Shown: positions 17,453 through 28,648 of the stretch, piece after piece
Numbering within the stretch: position 1 is the stretch's first letter
How the letters are laid out: the number at the start of each line of letters is the position of its first letter
Assembly: GCA_002025945.1 (NCBI GenBank)
Contig: MWOO01000143.1
Location: 1 to 64,000 of the forward strand
Direction of reading: 5' to 3'
DNA: 64,000 nt
Source of the DNA: Prochlorococcus sp. HOT208_60m_813O14
GTDB lineage: Bacteria; Cyanobacteriota; Cyanobacteriia; PCC-6307; Cyanobiaceae
Notes under the pieces: model-generated
The model's database searches: none
Seen by the model: only the letters and a program-made list of their open reading frames with translations
Told to the model about the DNA's origin: nothing
Made by a program: the position numbers and the translations under genes

Positions 17453-18193
17453 TTATTTCAAAGGTTTAATTCCTCTCCATGATATGTGGTCTTTATGAAA
17501 TTCAAAGGAACAAGGAATGGTTATCATTCCTGCACTTAAAGATTCTCTAAAAAGATTGCCGTACAAGGGATCTGCTTCATCTCCGGGAGCAAAAAAACAA
17601 GCGTCTTTTCTTGTAATACAAAGTACTAATACACTTTTACTTTTAGGAATTAATTCCTTTAATTCTATGAGGTGTTTTTGGCCTCTTTTCGTGACTGTAT
17701 CAGGGAATAGAGCAACATTTTCTCTAATCCAAGTCGTATTTTTAACCTCTATGTAAATGTTACGTTTATCAGGATTTGAAGATTTTGGAGTTAATAAAAA
17801 GTCAATTCTGCTTTTTTTATCTTTTCCATAAGGAACTTCAGATTTAATTGTCTCAATTTCTCCAATTATTTCTTCAAGCAAATTTTTCTCAATAACCTTT
17901 TTGATTAACTTATTTGCAAATAGAGTATTAATACCAACCCAAACCTCCTCATTTTTTGCATTTAAAACACATATCTGTTCCCAAGTAAAAGGTAATTTTC
18001 TTTTTGGAGAAGGGGAAACACTTATTCTTACCTTAGCTCCCTCACTCAAAAGTCCCTTCATTGGTCCTGTGTTGGCACAATGAGCAGTTACTACCTCTCC
18101 GCTCTCTAATTTTATATCTGCAAGAAACCTTTTATACCTCTTGATTAAAACTCCTTCAACTAATGGATCAAATTCAATTATCCGATCATTCAT
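17453..18193 (-). CDS. sfsA: SfsA family nuclease-like protein
   Basis: The 246-residue protein has the SfsA layout: an N-terminal OB-like domain ([27 protein letters not shown]) and a C-terminal restriction-endonuclease-like fold with SRIDFLL and YIEVKNTTW, where Asp, Glu and Lys form a PD-(D/E)xK-type site. E. coli SfsA was named for sugar fermentation stimulation and binds DNA. The physiological role here is unknown. Divergent from murJ, 31 bases apart. Confidence 0.9.
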   Translation of the reverse strand: MNDRIIEFDPLVEGVLIKRYKRFLADIKLESGEVVTAHCANTGPMKGLLSEGAKVRISVSPSPKRKLPFTWEQICVLNAKNEEVWVGINTLFANKLIKKVIEKNLLEEIIGEIETIKSEVPYGKDKKSRIDFLLTPKSSNPDKRNIYIEVKNTTWIRENVALFPDTVTKRGQKHLIELKELIPKSKSVLVLCITRKDACFFAPGDEADPLYGNLFRESLSAGMITIPCSFEFHKDHISWRGIKPLK

Positions 18194-18224
18194 AAATATG
18201 TCGTTAGTTAAAAATCAAATATAA

Positions 18225-19847
18225 TTGAAACTTAAACTTCTTGAAAAATTTAGACAAATCCAAATGCATTCATTTTTAAAAAATAATGTTTTTTCAATTT
18301 CGTTTGGTACTAGTCTTAGTAAATTAGCTGGATGTATAAGACAAATATTTATAGCTGCTGCTTTTGGAGTTGGGGTGACATACGACGCATTTAATTATGC
18401 CTATATAATTCCAGGTTTTTTGCTTATAATCATTGGAGGAATTAATGGACCCTTACATAACGCAGTCGTTGCAGTTCTAACTCCCCTTAACAAAAAAAAT
18501 GGAGGGATTGTTTTAACTCAAGTAAGCATAAAGCTATCAATATTATTAATTGGTTTAGCTATATTGAGTTACTTTAATTCCAGTTTATTAATTGAATTAT
18601 TAGCCCCCAATTTAAGTTACGAAGCTAAATCTATTGCCACTTACCAATTAAAAATACTTACACCTTGTATCCCTTTATCCGGATTTATAGGTTTAAGCTT
18701 TGGCGCCTTAAATTCCCAAGGAAAATTCTTTTTATCAAGTATAAGTCCAGCGATAACAAGCCTAACTACTATATTTTTTATTTTATTAAGTTGGATTTTC
18801 AAACAAGAAAATGCAAATTCTCATTTCTTTACTTATACGGGATTACTAGCTTTTGCAACTTTAACAGGAACTTTTATACAGTTTGTTGTTCAAATTTCGG
18901 AAATAAATAAAGTTGGTCTTTTGAGATTAAAGTCAAACTTCCAATTATTTACTAATGAAGAGAGGAGGATTTTCAAACTAATTATTCCAGCATCTATCTC
19001 ATCAGGTCTTAGTCAAATTAATGTTTTTATCGATATGTTTTTCGCTTCAAGTTTTCAAGGAGCAGCATCGGGGCTAGCTTACGGAAACTTTCTGATACAA
19101 GCCCCATTAGGCATATTATCTAACTCTTTGATTTTGCCATTACTTCCAAAATTCTCAAAATTAAGAAGTGATAAAGACTATAAAGGCCTCCAAAAAAAAT
19201 TGATCTCTGGAATAGAGTACTGTTTCTTGACAACAATTTTTTTAACCGGATTTTTTATAACATTTAATAATCAAATAGTACAGTTAGTTTTTCAAAGAGG
19301 ATCTTTTGATTATTCAGCTGCTTTAAAAGTAAAGAATATATTAATTGCTTATGCAGTTGGCATACCTTTTTATCTTTATAGGGATTTATTAGTAAGAACT
19401 TACTATTCAATAGAAAGGACAAACTTCCCTTTTAAGTCATCATTTGCAGGGATAATATTAAATATTTTTTTTGATTGGTTTTTAATTGGTGCCCCAATTA
19501 ATAATTTTGGGAATCTTTCACCATATAATTTCGGAGTTGTAGGAATAATTTTATCTTCAGTAATAGTCAACTTTATAGTTTGTATTTTGCTTTCTTTTAA
19601 TCTGACAAATGAAAATATCCATTTACCTAACTTGAATTTATTAAGGAAAATTATCCTCATGTCATTAGCAGCATTTATAGATAGCAAAATTTGTTTTATA
19701 ATTCTAAATAATAGAAATAACTTCAATTCAAATCTCGGAGAATTTTTATTATTAATATTTGGATCTCTAACTTTTTTTGTAATCTATTTTTTTCTTACAA
19801 AATGCCTGAAAGTTAATACATTTAAAGTTTATAAAAAAAAGATTTAG
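18225..19847 (+). CDS. murJ: Lipid II flippase MurJ
   Basis: This 540-residue membrane protein, with about 14 hydrophobic segments, moves lipid II across the plasma membrane for peptidoglycan synthesis. The early SFGTSLSKLAGCIRQIFIAAAFG, PGFLLIIIGG and LTPLNKKNGG segments are characteristic of MurJ/MviN. Start TTG 18225; an ATG at 18264 (MHSFLKNN) is a close alternative and would still keep the first helix. Its 3' end overlaps the convergent DUF3181 gene by 4 bases. Confidence 0.93.
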   Translation: MKLKLLEKFRQIQMHSFLKNNVFSISFGTSLSKLAGCIRQIFIAAAFGVGVTYDAFNYAYIIPGFLLIIIGGINGPLHNAVVAVLTPLNKKNGGIVLTQVSIKLSILLIGLAILSYFNSSLLIELLAPNLSYEAKSIATYQLKILTPCIPLSGFIGLSFGALNSQGKFFLSSISPAITSLTTIFFILLSWIFKQENANSHFFTYTGLLAFATLTGTFIQFVVQISEINKVGLLRLKSNFQLFTNEERRIFKLIIPASISSGLSQINVFIDMFFASSFQGAASGLAYGNFLIQAPLGILSNSLILPLLPKFSKLRSDKDYKGLQKKLISGIEYCFLTTIFLTGFFITFNNQIVQLVFQRGSFDYSAALKVKNILIAYAVGIPFYLYRDLLVRTYYSIERTNFPFKSSFAGIILNIFFDWFLIGAPINNFGNLSPYNFGVVGIILSSVIVNFIVCILLSFNLTNENIHLPNLNLLRKIILMSLAAFIDSKICFIILNNRNNFNSNLGEFLLLIFGSLTFFVIYFFLTKCLKVNTFKVYKKKI

Positions 19848-20134
19848 TTTTTAAAAAAACTTTCTAAAATCTCCTCAAGTTCTTGAATTTGTGAGGTAGT
19901 GATTAAATTGATAAGTGGAATACTGTTAACACCATCCCCTACTTTTACATTTATTGCTTTCAAACTTATTTTTGCAGCCTCCAATGGGCCTTGATCTTTA
20001 TTACTGATACATTCAATAGCAAGATTTCTTGCTAGGCCAGCATCTCCAAGATATAAATTCCACTTTTCTATTTTTATAAAAACCTTTTCTGAAATAATAT
20101 TTTCTAGATCACTTATTTGTATCGGAGAGTTCAT
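19844..20134 (-). CDS. DUF3181 family protein
   Basis: A 96-residue soluble protein with KIEKWNLYLGDAGLARNLA, then VKVGDGVNSIPLINLI and an amphipathic C-terminal helix. The KWxLYLxDA and G-x-PLxxLI pattern resembles cyanobacterial DUF3181 proteins. Function unknown. It follows the membrane gene at 20150 by 15 bases on the same strand, so the pair may be co-transcribed. Confidence 0.65.
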   Translation of the reverse strand: MNSPIQISDLENIISEKVFIKIEKWNLYLGDAGLARNLAIECISNKDQGPLEAAKISLKAINVKVGDGVNSIPLINLITTSQIQELEEILESFFKN

Positions 20135-20149
20135 AAATTAAAAATTAAG

Positions 20150-20401
20150 TTAATTTGATTGTTTCGAAGTATCCTTAGGTTTTTTTATAATTACAAAAAG
20201 TAAATGGGAGGCTAAAAGAATTGACCAGAAAATTGCAAAATTATTAAAAAAAACTATTTCATATTTAATTTCTTTTAAAAGCCAAGAGCCACTTACTACC
20301 GCTGTAAATATCATGCAGTGAATAACAAAATTTACTATTCGAGAAAAATGTTTATAAATGGGATCTTCTAAATCACCATTGCCGTACCACTTTATAGGCA
20401 T
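20150..20401 (-). CDS. Conserved small membrane protein, two helices
   Basis: An 83-residue protein begins MPIKWYGNGDLEDPIYKHFSR and has two hydrophobic segments (about 25-42 and 50-70) ending in a polar tail. I recognise the opening as conserved in marine picocyanobacteria but know no function. It leads a probable two-gene transcript with the DUF3181 gene. Confidence 0.65.
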   Translation of the reverse strand: MPIKWYGNGDLEDPIYKHFSRIVNFVIHCMIFTAVVSGSWLLKEIKYEIVFFNNFAIFWSILLASHLLFVIIKKPKDTSKQSN

Positions 20402-20487
20402 ATTAATAATTAGATTGTTAATAATAGATATTTTACCTGAAATCTAGTTGACTAAGAGACCCTGAAACAGAGATATTACATAATTAT

Positions 20488-20561
20488 GCGCCTGTAGCTC
20501 AGTGGATTAGAGCACCTGACTACGGATCAGGGTGTCGGGAGTTCGAATCTCTCCAGGCGCG
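20488..20561 (+). tRNA. tRNA-Arg (ACG)
   Basis: 74 bases fold well: acceptor GCGCCTG/CAGGCGC, D arm GCTC...GAGC, anticodon stem CCTGA/TCAGG with loop CTACGGA (anticodon ACG, usually read as inosine), variable GTGTC and T arm GGGAG-TTCGAAT-CTCTC. The discriminator is G and no CCA is encoded. It lies 77 bases ahead of glyA. Confidence 0.96.
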
Positions 20562-20638
20562 TTTAAAATTATGAAATATTCTTTTTATATTTTTCTAAAA
20601 AATATCGTTTATATTATGGTTATTACTTATCAAATTCA

Positions 20639-21910
20639 ATGAATATCCTTCAAAATCTTAAAGAAAGTGATCCAGTAATATCTAATTTCATTAACTCTGA
20701 AAAAAATAGACAGGAAACTCATCTTGAGTTAATAGCAAGTGAAAATTTCGCATCAATTGCCGTCATGCAGGCTCAAGGATCAGTTCTTACAAATAAATAC
20801 GCAGAGGGATTACCTCAAAAAAGATATTATGGAGGATGTGAATTTGTTGATGAAATCGAAGAATTAGCTATTCAGAGAGCGAAAAAATTATTTAATGCAA
20901 ATTGGGCTAATGTGCAACCCCATAGTGGAGCGCAGGCAAATGCTGCTGTTTTCCTAAGTTTACTTAAACCTGGTGACACAATCCTGGGGATGGATTTATC
21001 TCATGGTGGACACCTAACTCATGGATCTCCAGTAAATATGAGTGGGAAGTGGTTTAATGCGGTTCACTATGGTGTAAATAAAGAAACTAGTGAATTAAAT
21101 TTTGATGAAATAAGAGAGATAGCAATAGAAACAAAACCAAAATTGATCATATGCGGATATTCTGCTTATCCAAGAACAATTGATTTTGAATCATTTAGGA
21201 AAATTGCAGATGAAGTTGATGCATTCTTAATGGCTGACATTGCACACATCGCAGGTCTCGTAGCAAGTAAACTTCACCCAAATCCAATACCATATTGTGA
21301 TGTAGTAACTACAACTACTCATAAAACATTAAGAGGGCCTAGAGGGGGACTTATCTTGTGTAAAGATGCAGAATTTGGAAAGAAATTTGATAAATCTGTT
21401 TTCCCCGGAACTCAGGGTGGGCCCTTAGAACATATTATTGCCGCTAAAGCAGTTGCATTTGGAGAAGCCTTACAACCAGATTTCGTTAATTATTCCCAAC
21501 AAGTAATAAAAAATGCCAAAGTTCTAGCTTCAACCCTTACGAATAAAGGTATTGATATTGTTAGTGGAGGCACGGATAATCATATTGTTTTACTAGATTT
21601 AAGAAGTATCAATATGACTGGTAAAATTGCTGACGTGCTTGTAAGTGAAGTGAATATCACGGCAAATAAAAATACTGTTCCATTTGATCCTGAATCACCT
21701 TTTGTGACCAGCGGCCTAAGGTTGGGAACTGCTGCTTTAACTACTAGAGGGTTTGATGAGAATGCTTTTGCTGAAGTTGGCGAAATTATTGCTAATAGAT
21801 TACTTAATCCAGACGATTCGCTTATTGAAAGTCAATGTAAAGAAAGAGTATTAACCTTATGTAATCGATTTCCTCTTTATGAAGGCAAACTTGAAGCATT
21901 AATTAAATGA
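20639..21910 (+). CDS. glyA: Serine hydroxymethyltransferase
   Basis: The 423-residue PLP enzyme converts serine and tetrahydrofolate to glycine and methylene-THF, the main source of one-carbon units. The PLP lysine sits in [38 protein letters not shown] and [14 protein letters not shown] are further hallmarks. Length is normal. The stop codon overlaps the cinA start (ATGA), so the two are translationally coupled. Confidence 0.97.
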   Translation: MNILQNLKESDPVISNFINSEKNRQETHLELIASENFASIAVMQAQGSVLTNKYAEGLPQKRYYGGCEFVDEIEELAIQRAKKLFNANWANVQPHSGAQANAAVFLSLLKPGDTILGMDLSHGGHLTHGSPVNMSGKWFNAVHYGVNKETSELNFDEIREIAIETKPKLIICGYSAYPRTIDFESFRKIADEVDAFLMADIAHIAGLVASKLHPNPIPYCDVVTTTTHKTLRGPRGGLILCKDAEFGKKFDKSVFPGTQGGPLEHIIAAKAVAFGEALQPDFVNYSQQVIKNAKVLASTLTNKGIDIVSGGTDNHIVLLDLRSINMTGKIADVLVSEVNITANKNTVPFDPESPFVTSGLRLGTAALTTRGFDENAFAEVGEIIANRLLNPDDSLIESQCKERVLTLCNRFPLYEGKLEALIK

Positions 21911-23181
21911 GTCCTAATTCCAAGGAGGTTGAAATTCTTTCAATTGGAACAGAACTACTTTTAGGAAATATTATAAATACAAATTCTCAATGGATTTCTG
22001 AACAGTTATCTATATTAGGCTTAAATCACTTTAGGCAATCCACTGTAGGTGATAATTGTGATCGAATTATAAAAGTAATTCAAGAAATATCAAAAAGAAG
22101 TAATCTTCTAATTACAACAGGTGGCTTGGGACCCACCCCAGATGACTTAACTAATGAAGCAATAGCAAAGTCTTTCAATGTATCCCTTTATGAGAGACCA
22201 TACTTATGGGAGGAAATTAAACAAAAACTTTCAAACTCAAATCTCAAAGACGATTCCTCTAGCTTAAGAAAACAATGTTTCTTCCCGAAAAATGCTCAAA
22301 TAATTAATAATCCCAGGGGAACTGCCCCAGGAATGATATGGGAACCAATAAAAGGATTTACTATTCTTACTTTCCCTGGAGTACCCAGTGAAATGAAAAC
22401 TATGTGGGAAGAGACGGCGTTTAAATTTATTAAAACCAAGTTCTCAAATAGTTATTCTTTTTTTTCAAATACTCTTAAATTTGCAGGCATTGGAGAATCA
22501 AGCGTTGCAGAAAAAATAAATGATCTATTAAATCTTCAAAACCCGACTGTTGCTCCATATGCAAACTTAGGAGAAGTGAAACTCAGAATCACAGCTAAAG
22601 CAAAAAATGACCTAGAAGCAGAAAAAATAATAAAGCCAGTAAAAGAAAAATTAAAAAAAGAGTTTTCGAAATTTATTTTTGGAGAAAATGAAGATACTCT
22701 CCCTAGCGTTTTAATCAAAGAATTAGCCAAAAGAAAAGAAACTATTGTTTTTGCTGAATCCTGTACTGGAGGGCTACTCTCTTCATCGATCACATCAATA
22801 TCAGGCTCATCTCAAGTTTTCAAAGGTAGTATTGTTTCCTATAGCAATGAGCTAAAAAATTCATTATTAAATATTTCAGATGAAAAACTTACAAAATATG
22901 GAGCAGTTTCTACACAAGTTTGTGAGGACATGGCGATTAATGCAAAAAAAAAATTAGGAGCAGATTGGGCAATAGCAATCAGCGGAATAGCTGGTCCTTA
23001 TGGAGGCAGTAAAGATAAACCTGTTGGACTTGTTTACATATCTATTTCAGGACCGAATAATCATATAACTAACATCAAAAAAATATTTAACTCAACCCGA
23101 AATAGAATAGAAATTCAAACACTAAGTGTAAATGTGTCTTTGAATAGCCTCAGATTAATTCTATTATCGGATAGTAAGTAA
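21907..23181 (+). CDS. cinA: CinA: MoCF domain plus NMN amidohydrolase-like domain
   Basis: The protein has 424 residues. The N-terminal molybdopterin-binding-like domain has [15 protein letters not shown] and [13 protein letters not shown]. The C-terminal CinA domain has [15 protein letters not shown] and [18 protein letters not shown]. In other bacteria CinA works in pyridine nucleotide recycling (NMN deamidation, ADP-ribose hydrolysis). It overlaps glyA by 4 bases, and leuC follows 12 bases later. Confidence 0.92.
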   Translation: MSPNSKEVEILSIGTELLLGNIINTNSQWISEQLSILGLNHFRQSTVGDNCDRIIKVIQEISKRSNLLITTGGLGPTPDDLTNEAIAKSFNVSLYERPYLWEEIKQKLSNSNLKDDSSSLRKQCFFPKNAQIINNPRGTAPGMIWEPIKGFTILTFPGVPSEMKTMWEETAFKFIKTKFSNSYSFFSNTLKFAGIGESSVAEKINDLLNLQNPTVAPYANLGEVKLRITAKAKNDLEAEKIIKPVKEKLKKEFSKFIFGENEDTLPSVLIKELAKRKETIVFAESCTGGLLSSSITSISGSSQVFKGSIVSYSNELKNSLLNISDEKLTKYGAVSTQVCEDMAINAKKKLGADWAIAISGIAGPYGGSKDKPVGLVYISISGPNNHITNIKKIFNSTRNRIEIQTLSVNVSLNSLRLILLSDSK

Positions 23182-23193
23182 ATTTTTTTAAAA

Positions 23194-24603
23194 TTGAGTC
23201 GAGATACATTATTTGATAAAGTTTGGGATTTACATAAGGTTTCGAGGCTTCCTGGTGGCTCAGACCAAATATTTATTGGTCTTCACCTTATCCATGAAGT
23301 TACAAGTCCTCAAGCATTTGGTTCCTTAAAAGACAAAAACTTAAAAGTAAAATTCCCTAGTAGAACAGTTGCAACGGTTGATCATATTGTGCCGACAGAT
23401 AATCAGAGCAGGCCTTTCAAAGATAATCTTGCCGAACAAATGATTGGCACTTTAGAGAAGAATTGTCTACAACATAAAATTAAACTTTTTAATATTGGCA
23501 GTGGTAACCAAGGAATAGTACATGTAGTAGCTCCAGAATTGGGGCTAACGCAGCCAGGGATGACAATTGCTTGTGGAGATTCACATACTTCAACTCATGG
23601 AGCTTTTGGGTCAATTGCATTTGGGATAGGTACAAGCCAAGTAAGAGATGTTCTCGCTACCCAAACCATAGCGATGAATAAGTTAAAGGTAAGGCAAATT
23701 TGGTGTGATAATAAATTATCTAAAGGGGTTTATGCGAAGGATTTAGTACTACATATTATTAATAAACTCGGTGTAAAGGCTGGAGTAGGTTTTGCATATG
23801 AGTTCGCAGGGCCTGCGATCAATGCATTATCAATGGAAGAAAGAATGACAATATGCAATATGTCAATTGAAGGAGGAGCAAGATGCGGATATATAAACCC
23901 TGATGAAAAGACCTACAGTTATATTAAAAATAAATTATGTGCTCCTAAAAATGAGCATTGGGATAAAGCACTAACATGGTGGGAATCATTAAAAAGCGAT
24001 GAAAATTCGATTTATGATGATGTGATTAAATTAGATGCTTCTAAAATAGAACCAACCGTAACCTGGGGGATTACTCCAGGTCAAAGTATAAGCATTAATC
24101 AACAAATCCCTCTTTTAGATGACTTGTCCCCAAATGACAAATTAGTTGCTGAAGAGGCTTATAAATATATGAGTTTTAACCCAGGACAATTTATAAAAGA
24201 TACTCCTATAGACGTTTGTTTCATAGGAAGTTGCACAAATGGAAGAATAAGTGACTTAAGAGTTGCAGCAAAAGTATTAAAAGACAAAAAAGTATCCAAG
24301 AATGTGAAAGCATTTGTAGTTCCTGGCTCAGAAAAAGTAGCTACTCAAGCAAAAAAAGAAGGTCTAGACCAGATATTTAAGGATTCTGGATTTCAATGGA
24401 GAGAGCCAGGCTGCTCAATGTGTTTAGCAATGAATTCAGATAAGCTAATAGGTAATCAAGTAAGCGCTAGTTCCAGTAACAGAAATTTCAAAGGCAGACA
24501 AGGATCCCCAAGCGGAAGAACACTTCTCATGAGCCCTGCGATGGTTGCTGCTGCTGCAATTAATGGCAAAGTCAGTGACGTTCGAGAATTTATCAAAAAA
24601 TGA
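23194..24603 (+). CDS. leuC: 3-isopropylmalate dehydratase large subunit
   Basis: The 469-residue aconitase-like subunit isomerises isopropylmalate in leucine synthesis together with LeuD. Iron-sulfur cysteines appear in [14 protein letters not shown] and [24 protein letters not shown] and [10 protein letters not shown] are also present. Start TTG 23194 agrees with the family N-terminus ([11 protein letters not shown]). It overlaps leuD by 4 bases. Confidence 0.97.
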   Translation: MSRDTLFDKVWDLHKVSRLPGGSDQIFIGLHLIHEVTSPQAFGSLKDKNLKVKFPSRTVATVDHIVPTDNQSRPFKDNLAEQMIGTLEKNCLQHKIKLFNIGSGNQGIVHVVAPELGLTQPGMTIACGDSHTSTHGAFGSIAFGIGTSQVRDVLATQTIAMNKLKVRQIWCDNKLSKGVYAKDLVLHIINKLGVKAGVGFAYEFAGPAINALSMEERMTICNMSIEGGARCGYINPDEKTYSYIKNKLCAPKNEHWDKALTWWESLKSDENSIYDDVIKLDASKIEPTVTWGITPGQSISINQQIPLLDDLSPNDKLVAEEAYKYMSFNPGQFIKDTPIDVCFIGSCTNGRISDLRVAAKVLKDKKVSKNVKAFVVPGSEKVATQAKKEGLDQIFKDSGFQWREPGCSMCLAMNSDKLIGNQVSASSSNRNFKGRQGSPSGRTLLMSPAMVAAAAINGKVSDVREFIKK

Positions 24604-25223
24604 AATCAGAATTTACTCCACCAGTTGGAAAAATTTCAAATATCAGAGGACAATGTATTTCATTGATTGGTAACGACATTGATACAGATAGAATAATTCC
24701 AGCGCGATTCTTGAAGTGTGTTAACTTTGATTCTTTGGGTAAATCTGTTTTTGAGGATGATAGAAAAACTTTAAAAGGAAAGCATCCCTTCGATCTAGAG
24801 GGCAACAAAAATTCCACAATTTTAGTTGTTAATAGCAATTTTGGTTGTGGTTCAAGCAGGGAACATGCACCCCAAGCTCTCATGAGATGGGGTATAAAGG
24901 CAATAATAGGTGAGAGTTTTGCCGATATTTTTTATAGCAATTGCATTGCGATTGGGATTCCATGTTTTACGCTTCCTAAAAAATCAATACAAGAGATTCA
25001 AAAATATACCTTTAATCAAAGTTTATTCTTAGAAATCGATCTTAACAATTCCTTAGCTGTATCAAAAGATATAAATTTTAATCTTGAGTTAAAAAATAGT
25101 ACAAGAAAAATGTTTTTATCAGGGGAATGGGATGCAACTTCAACTCTACTGAAAAATGAAAATCTAATTAAAAATAAATTTAATGATTTACCCTATTTAA
25201 AATTTAATACTCATTTTTTATAG
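24600..25223 (+). CDS. leuD: 3-isopropylmalate dehydratase small subunit
   Basis: The 207-residue partner of LeuC supplies the swivelling domain of the dehydratase. [17 protein letters not shown] and [15 protein letters not shown] are the family motifs. It starts within the leuC stop (ATGA), which helps fix subunit ratio. It ends next to the convergent LptD-like gene with no gap. Confidence 0.96.
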   Translation: MKSEFTPPVGKISNIRGQCISLIGNDIDTDRIIPARFLKCVNFDSLGKSVFEDDRKTLKGKHPFDLEGNKNSTILVVNSNFGCGSSREHAPQALMRWGIKAIIGESFADIFYSNCIAIGIPCFTLPKKSIQEIQKYTFNQSLFLEIDLNNSLAVSKDINFNLELKNSTRKMFLSGEWDATSTLLKNENLIKNKFNDLPYLKFNTHFL

Positions 25224-27209
25224 TTATTTAAAGCCAAAGAGACTAAAGGAAATTCCTCCTTCTTGATTATGAGGTTGATAATAAATACCGAATTCATATG
25301 ATCTTTTTTTCCAATTTATTGAAATTATAGAATTTATAAATTTACCATAATCATCTGAATCACTAGTTAAATTTATTATGCCATTACTTTTTAGAATAAC
25401 TGGGCCAAATAATTGCTGGTCAAAAGATAAATTTAGTGTGAAATTATCATAATTTTGGTCAAATTTAAACACACTTTCTCCGCTCTTGATTTTATAAAAA
25501 GGGAAAAGACTTATTCTTGTAAAATCGAAAGTCTTTTTTTTAAAATTTCCTAATATCATTTCCGGGCCAAAACCCACCGCGAAGTATTCTTGATGATCGC
25601 CAGTTTCGTAGAAAGAATATGATGCTTCTAATCTTGTTTTAAGACTTAATCCTTTGGTGATGGGTTCTGGAATATAGCTATATGTAACATCAATTGACTT
25701 ATTTTTAGGCTTTTGTACATTAACTGGAAATTTCTGATCAAAGGAATAAAACAAGTTACCTTTTAAATTCGTAGCCAAATTTTTTGTATTTAGAGACTCT
25801 GCAGTAAATTTACCCAAACCTAAAGATAAAGATTCTGTCTTTTCAATGCCATTAACAAACCAAGTATTTGTTTTTCTTATTTTAGAACCAAAACCAGTGT
25901 AGATTTCTGCTTCTCCCAGTGAACCATTCCAAACCCTATCCCTATAAACGCCATAAATACTTTTATTCCATTTTTGATTTAAAAAATTAATTTGTTTACT
26001 TAAATTAGCTTTTAATCTAAATGCATCTGAAAACTTATTTAAATCAAAAGAATTTATATCCTTTTCAATCCTTAAATCCCAATAATTTATTTTCCCTTTT
26101 AACTTAGAATTTAAACCAAAATAATCTTCAAAGCGTGTATTTCTTTTAACTTTTTCTGAAGTTATTGAATCATTATTTTTTACAAAACTTTTTGTATAAC
26201 CTTGAAGTGATCGCTGAATCAAGTATTGCGGTTCTAAATCAAGAACAAAATTATTGAAAATATCTAAAGAATTAAATTTCCTTCCAATGAAATATCCATC
26301 TTTATCTAAATTGTCGTATCCTAAGTCCCATCTATTACCAAAATCAAAAAATTCTCCAGATTTATCAATAGTTCTATCTCCCAACCAGAAGGGGATTGAT
26401 ACTTTTTCCTCAAAAATCAAATAATTTAAGGAGGACTTGAATCTTAATTTATCAGCATAAGGAATTACTTCTAATGAATTAATTACCAATTTAACTTGCT
26501 TTAATTCAAGTAAATCATTGCTAAATACCGCCTTCTTACTTTTCCATTTTTTCCCATCAATAATTATTTTATCCGTTAAAAATAACCAATTCTCAACCTT
26601 ATTAGGAGTATTTAAAACTTTTGTTTTTTTAAATTCGAATAAATTTTCTATCTTATTAAAATCTGACAAGCTTAAATTTGAAGACAAATCATACATTAAG
26701 CTGTTTGTATTTATTGATCCCTTAACATCTAATAAGTAACCTTTTTCACTCTTAAAACTGTATTCAAGTTGTGAAGCTTTAAAAATTTGATCCCCTAATA
26801 TTATGGTTATATTCCCTGAAGCACTAATTTTATTGTTTAACTTTTCATAAATTAAATTATCAGCTTTAAGGAGTTTTCCTTTATATGAAACAGATACATT
26901 GCCTTTTGCATAAATAATATCGTTTATTTCAGACTGTTCATCTGATTGAATTACGACCTCTTCTTGTTTTTGATTAAATTCAGCTAATAATGGATTTAAA
27001 TTTTTCTTTAAAAGTTTTTTTTCTTTATTACCTTTTGATGAAAAATTAGATGAACTATTATTTTTTAATATTTTTGACAAATCTTGTTGCAAAACTAGAT
27101 TATTGTCGATTTTACTAATTTTGTTCAAATCAAAGGAATTAGCTGACTGAGTAAAATTAATAAATATAAAAATTGACGATATTAATTTTTTTAATTTTCC
27201 TGAATACAA
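25224..27209 (-). CDS. LptD/OstA-like outer-membrane protein (DUF3769)
   Basis: The protein has 661 residues. A hydrophobic signal-like segment (about 8-25) precedes a low-complexity linker and an OstA-like region (IIYAKGNVSVSYKGKLLKADN), followed by a long beta-rich C-terminal half (SIPFWLGDRTID, DLEPQYLIQRSLQGY) expected to form a barrel and ending in SFSLFGFK with an aromatic residue near the end. This is the cyanobacterial LptD counterpart, placing lipopolysaccharide in the outer membrane; the role is inferred from the family. Confidence 0.8.
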   Translation of the reverse strand: MYSGKLKKLISSIFIFINFTQSANSFDLNKISKIDNNLVLQQDLSKILKNNSSSNFSSKGNKEKKLLKKNLNPLLAEFNQKQEEVVIQSDEQSEINDIIYAKGNVSVSYKGKLLKADNLIYEKLNNKISASGNITIILGDQIFKASQLEYSFKSEKGYLLDVKGSINTNSLMYDLSSNLSLSDFNKIENLFEFKKTKVLNTPNKVENWLFLTDKIIIDGKKWKSKKAVFSNDLLELKQVKLVINSLEVIPYADKLRFKSSLNYLIFEEKVSIPFWLGDRTIDKSGEFFDFGNRWDLGYDNLDKDGYFIGRKFNSLDIFNNFVLDLEPQYLIQRSLQGYTKSFVKNNDSITSEKVKRNTRFEDYFGLNSKLKGKINYWDLRIEKDINSFDLNKFSDAFRLKANLSKQINFLNQKWNKSIYGVYRDRVWNGSLGEAEIYTGFGSKIRKTNTWFVNGIEKTESLSLGLGKFTAESLNTKNLATNLKGNLFYSFDQKFPVNVQKPKNKSIDVTYSYIPEPITKGLSLKTRLEASYSFYETGDHQEYFAVGFGPEMILGNFKKKTFDFTRISLFPFYKIKSGESVFKFDQNYDNFTLNLSFDQQLFGPVILKSNGIINLTSDSDDYGKFINSIISINWKKRSYEFGIYYQPHNQEGGISFSLFGFK

Positions 27210-27226
27210 AGTAAATTAATTAGAGA

Positions 27227-27355
27227 TTAATCTTGTGGACTTTCTAAATCTTTTCTATTAGGAGTTCTTGTTGGGTCACTTGCTAAAAATCCGAAGAGAA
27301 AGATTCCAACAAAGAAAAAGACGATGGTGTAAACAGAAATTTTTAAGGCAAGCAT
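27227..27355 (-). CDS. psbI: Photosystem II reaction centre protein PsbI
   Basis: A 42-residue protein, [19 protein letters not shown] followed by [17 protein letters not shown], is one transmembrane helix with the PsbI C-terminal signature. It sits beside D1 in the photosystem II core. It starts ATG 27355 with AAGG (minus strand) upstream. The LptD-like gene follows 17 bases later on the same strand. psbN lies further upstream on the same strand. Confidence 0.95.
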
Positions 27356-27463
27356 TGAATTACGTGTGCTGACAGATCTATATCTTATTAAAGATATATT
27401 CAATTTATGGTAAAAGGTTTACTTTTTGTATTTTTGGAAAACTTTGAAATACTTTAAATGAAA

Positions 27464-27616
27464 TTAATCATCATGATCATCCCAAGGATCTGTAAGCTTT
27501 GCGGCTTTGGGTCCGAATGCAGTCCATAAACCAAAACCTGTTAATGATAAAAGTATTGCCAGAATTGTTACTGCTATGGAAACTGCAGGATCAGGAGTAG
27601 ATGATAAAGTTTGCAT
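27464..27616 (-). CDS. psbN: Photosystem II assembly protein PsbN
   Basis: A 50-residue protein, MQTLSSTPDPAVSIAVTILA with a single helix followed by GFGLWTAFGPKAAKLTDPWD. PsbN is needed for photosystem II assembly and repair rather than being a permanent subunit. It is divergent from psbH, with 80 bases between the start codons, the arrangement known from chloroplasts and other cyanobacteria. Confidence 0.95.
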   Translation of the reverse strand: MQTLSSTPDPAVSIAVTILAILLSLTGFGLWTAFGPKAAKLTDPWDDHDD

Positions 27617-27696
27617 CAATTTTGATAAGTTTGTAAACAATTTATGTCTAAGTTCTTATACAATAGCGAAATAATATTCGTTTTAGTGAATTCAAC

Positions 27697-27897
27697 ATGG
27701 GTCAAAAAACAGCATTAGGAAGTCTTTTAAAAGCAATTGGCAACTCAGGTCAAGGAAAAGTTGTACCTGGTTGGGGAGCAGTTCCTGTGATGACAGTCAT
27801 AGGACTACTTCTTCTTGTTTTCTTGGTTATTCTTTTACAAATTTATAACCAATCACTACTATTACAAGGCTTCTCAGTAGATTGGAACGGGAACTAA
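27697..27897 (+). CDS. psbH: Photosystem II protein PsbH
   Basis: A 66-residue protein with [20 protein letters not shown], then [14 protein letters not shown] and one membrane helix, followed by a lumenal tail. PsbH stabilises the acceptor side of photosystem II and helps bind bicarbonate and QB. An AT-rich promoter region with TATACAAT lies about 40 bases ahead of the ATG, shared with the divergent psbN. Confidence 0.96.
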
Positions 27898-28039
27898 ATC
27901 TATCAAACCTTATCTAAAGTTATCTGATTTTGCTTAAATATTACCAAATAAACTTTAGAGATTTTGTTTTAATTTACCTAGTTATAGTCTGTTTATATAT
28001 TTATAATTCTCAATGAAAGAGATGTAGAAATAATAAATC

Positions 28040-28645
28040 ATGAATGATATATATCTAATTGGGTTGGGAAATCCTGGACAAAAATATTCCAAAAACAGAC
28101 ATAATATAGGTTTTTTATTACTTGAAAATCTCTCAAAAAAATATAATTCTAATTTTTCATTTAAGGATAAACTTAAAAGTTCCTGCTCAGAATTTAAAAT
28201 TAATGATTACACTTACAGATTATTTTTACCAAATACGTTTATGAATAATAGTGGAGATGCAGTTCGTGCAATAGTTGATTGGTACAAAATTAATTTAGAT
28301 AATGTTTTTATAATTGTTGATGATAAAGATCTGCCACTCGGGAAAATACGGTTTAGAAAAAAAGGGAGCTCTGGTGGACATAATGGTCTTAAAAGCATCA
28401 TTGAGAAATTGCAAACTCAAAACTTTAATAGAATAAGAATTGGCATTGGATTACCGCCCCAATCAAGTAAACGAACAAATAATTCGAATACTATTTCTCA
28501 TGTATTAGGCAATATTTCTCTAGAAGAAAAACAAATTTTGGATAAAGTATACAAAAAAGTAGTTGAATGTCTCGAACAATTAAATACCAAAAAAGAAGAA
28601 TTAATAATTAATGAATTAAACTCTTTTGACAAAGATCAAATTTAA
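28040..28645 (+). CDS. pth: Peptidyl-tRNA hydrolase
   Basis: The 201-residue enzyme frees tRNA from aborted peptidyl-tRNA. IGLGNPGQKYSKNRHNIGF holds the catalytic histidine (His22) and Asn10; LPNTFMNNSGDAV, DDKDLPLGKIR and GGHNGLKSI are also conserved. The DUF3146-type gene starts 3 bases after its stop, so the two are probably co-transcribed. Confidence 0.95.
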   Translation: MNDIYLIGLGNPGQKYSKNRHNIGFLLLENLSKKYNSNFSFKDKLKSSCSEFKINDYTYRLFLPNTFMNNSGDAVRAIVDWYKINLDNVFIIVDDKDLPLGKIRFRKKGSSGGHNGLKSIIEKLQTQNFNRIRIGIGLPPQSSKRTNNSNTISHVLGNISLEEKQILDKVYKKVVECLEQLNTKKEELIINELNSFDKDQI

Positions 28646-28648
28646 AAA

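Noticed and set aside
20900-25200. glyA-cinA-leuC-leuD as a new system
   Set aside because: Ordinary metabolic genes with short overlaps, as expected in a streamlined genome.
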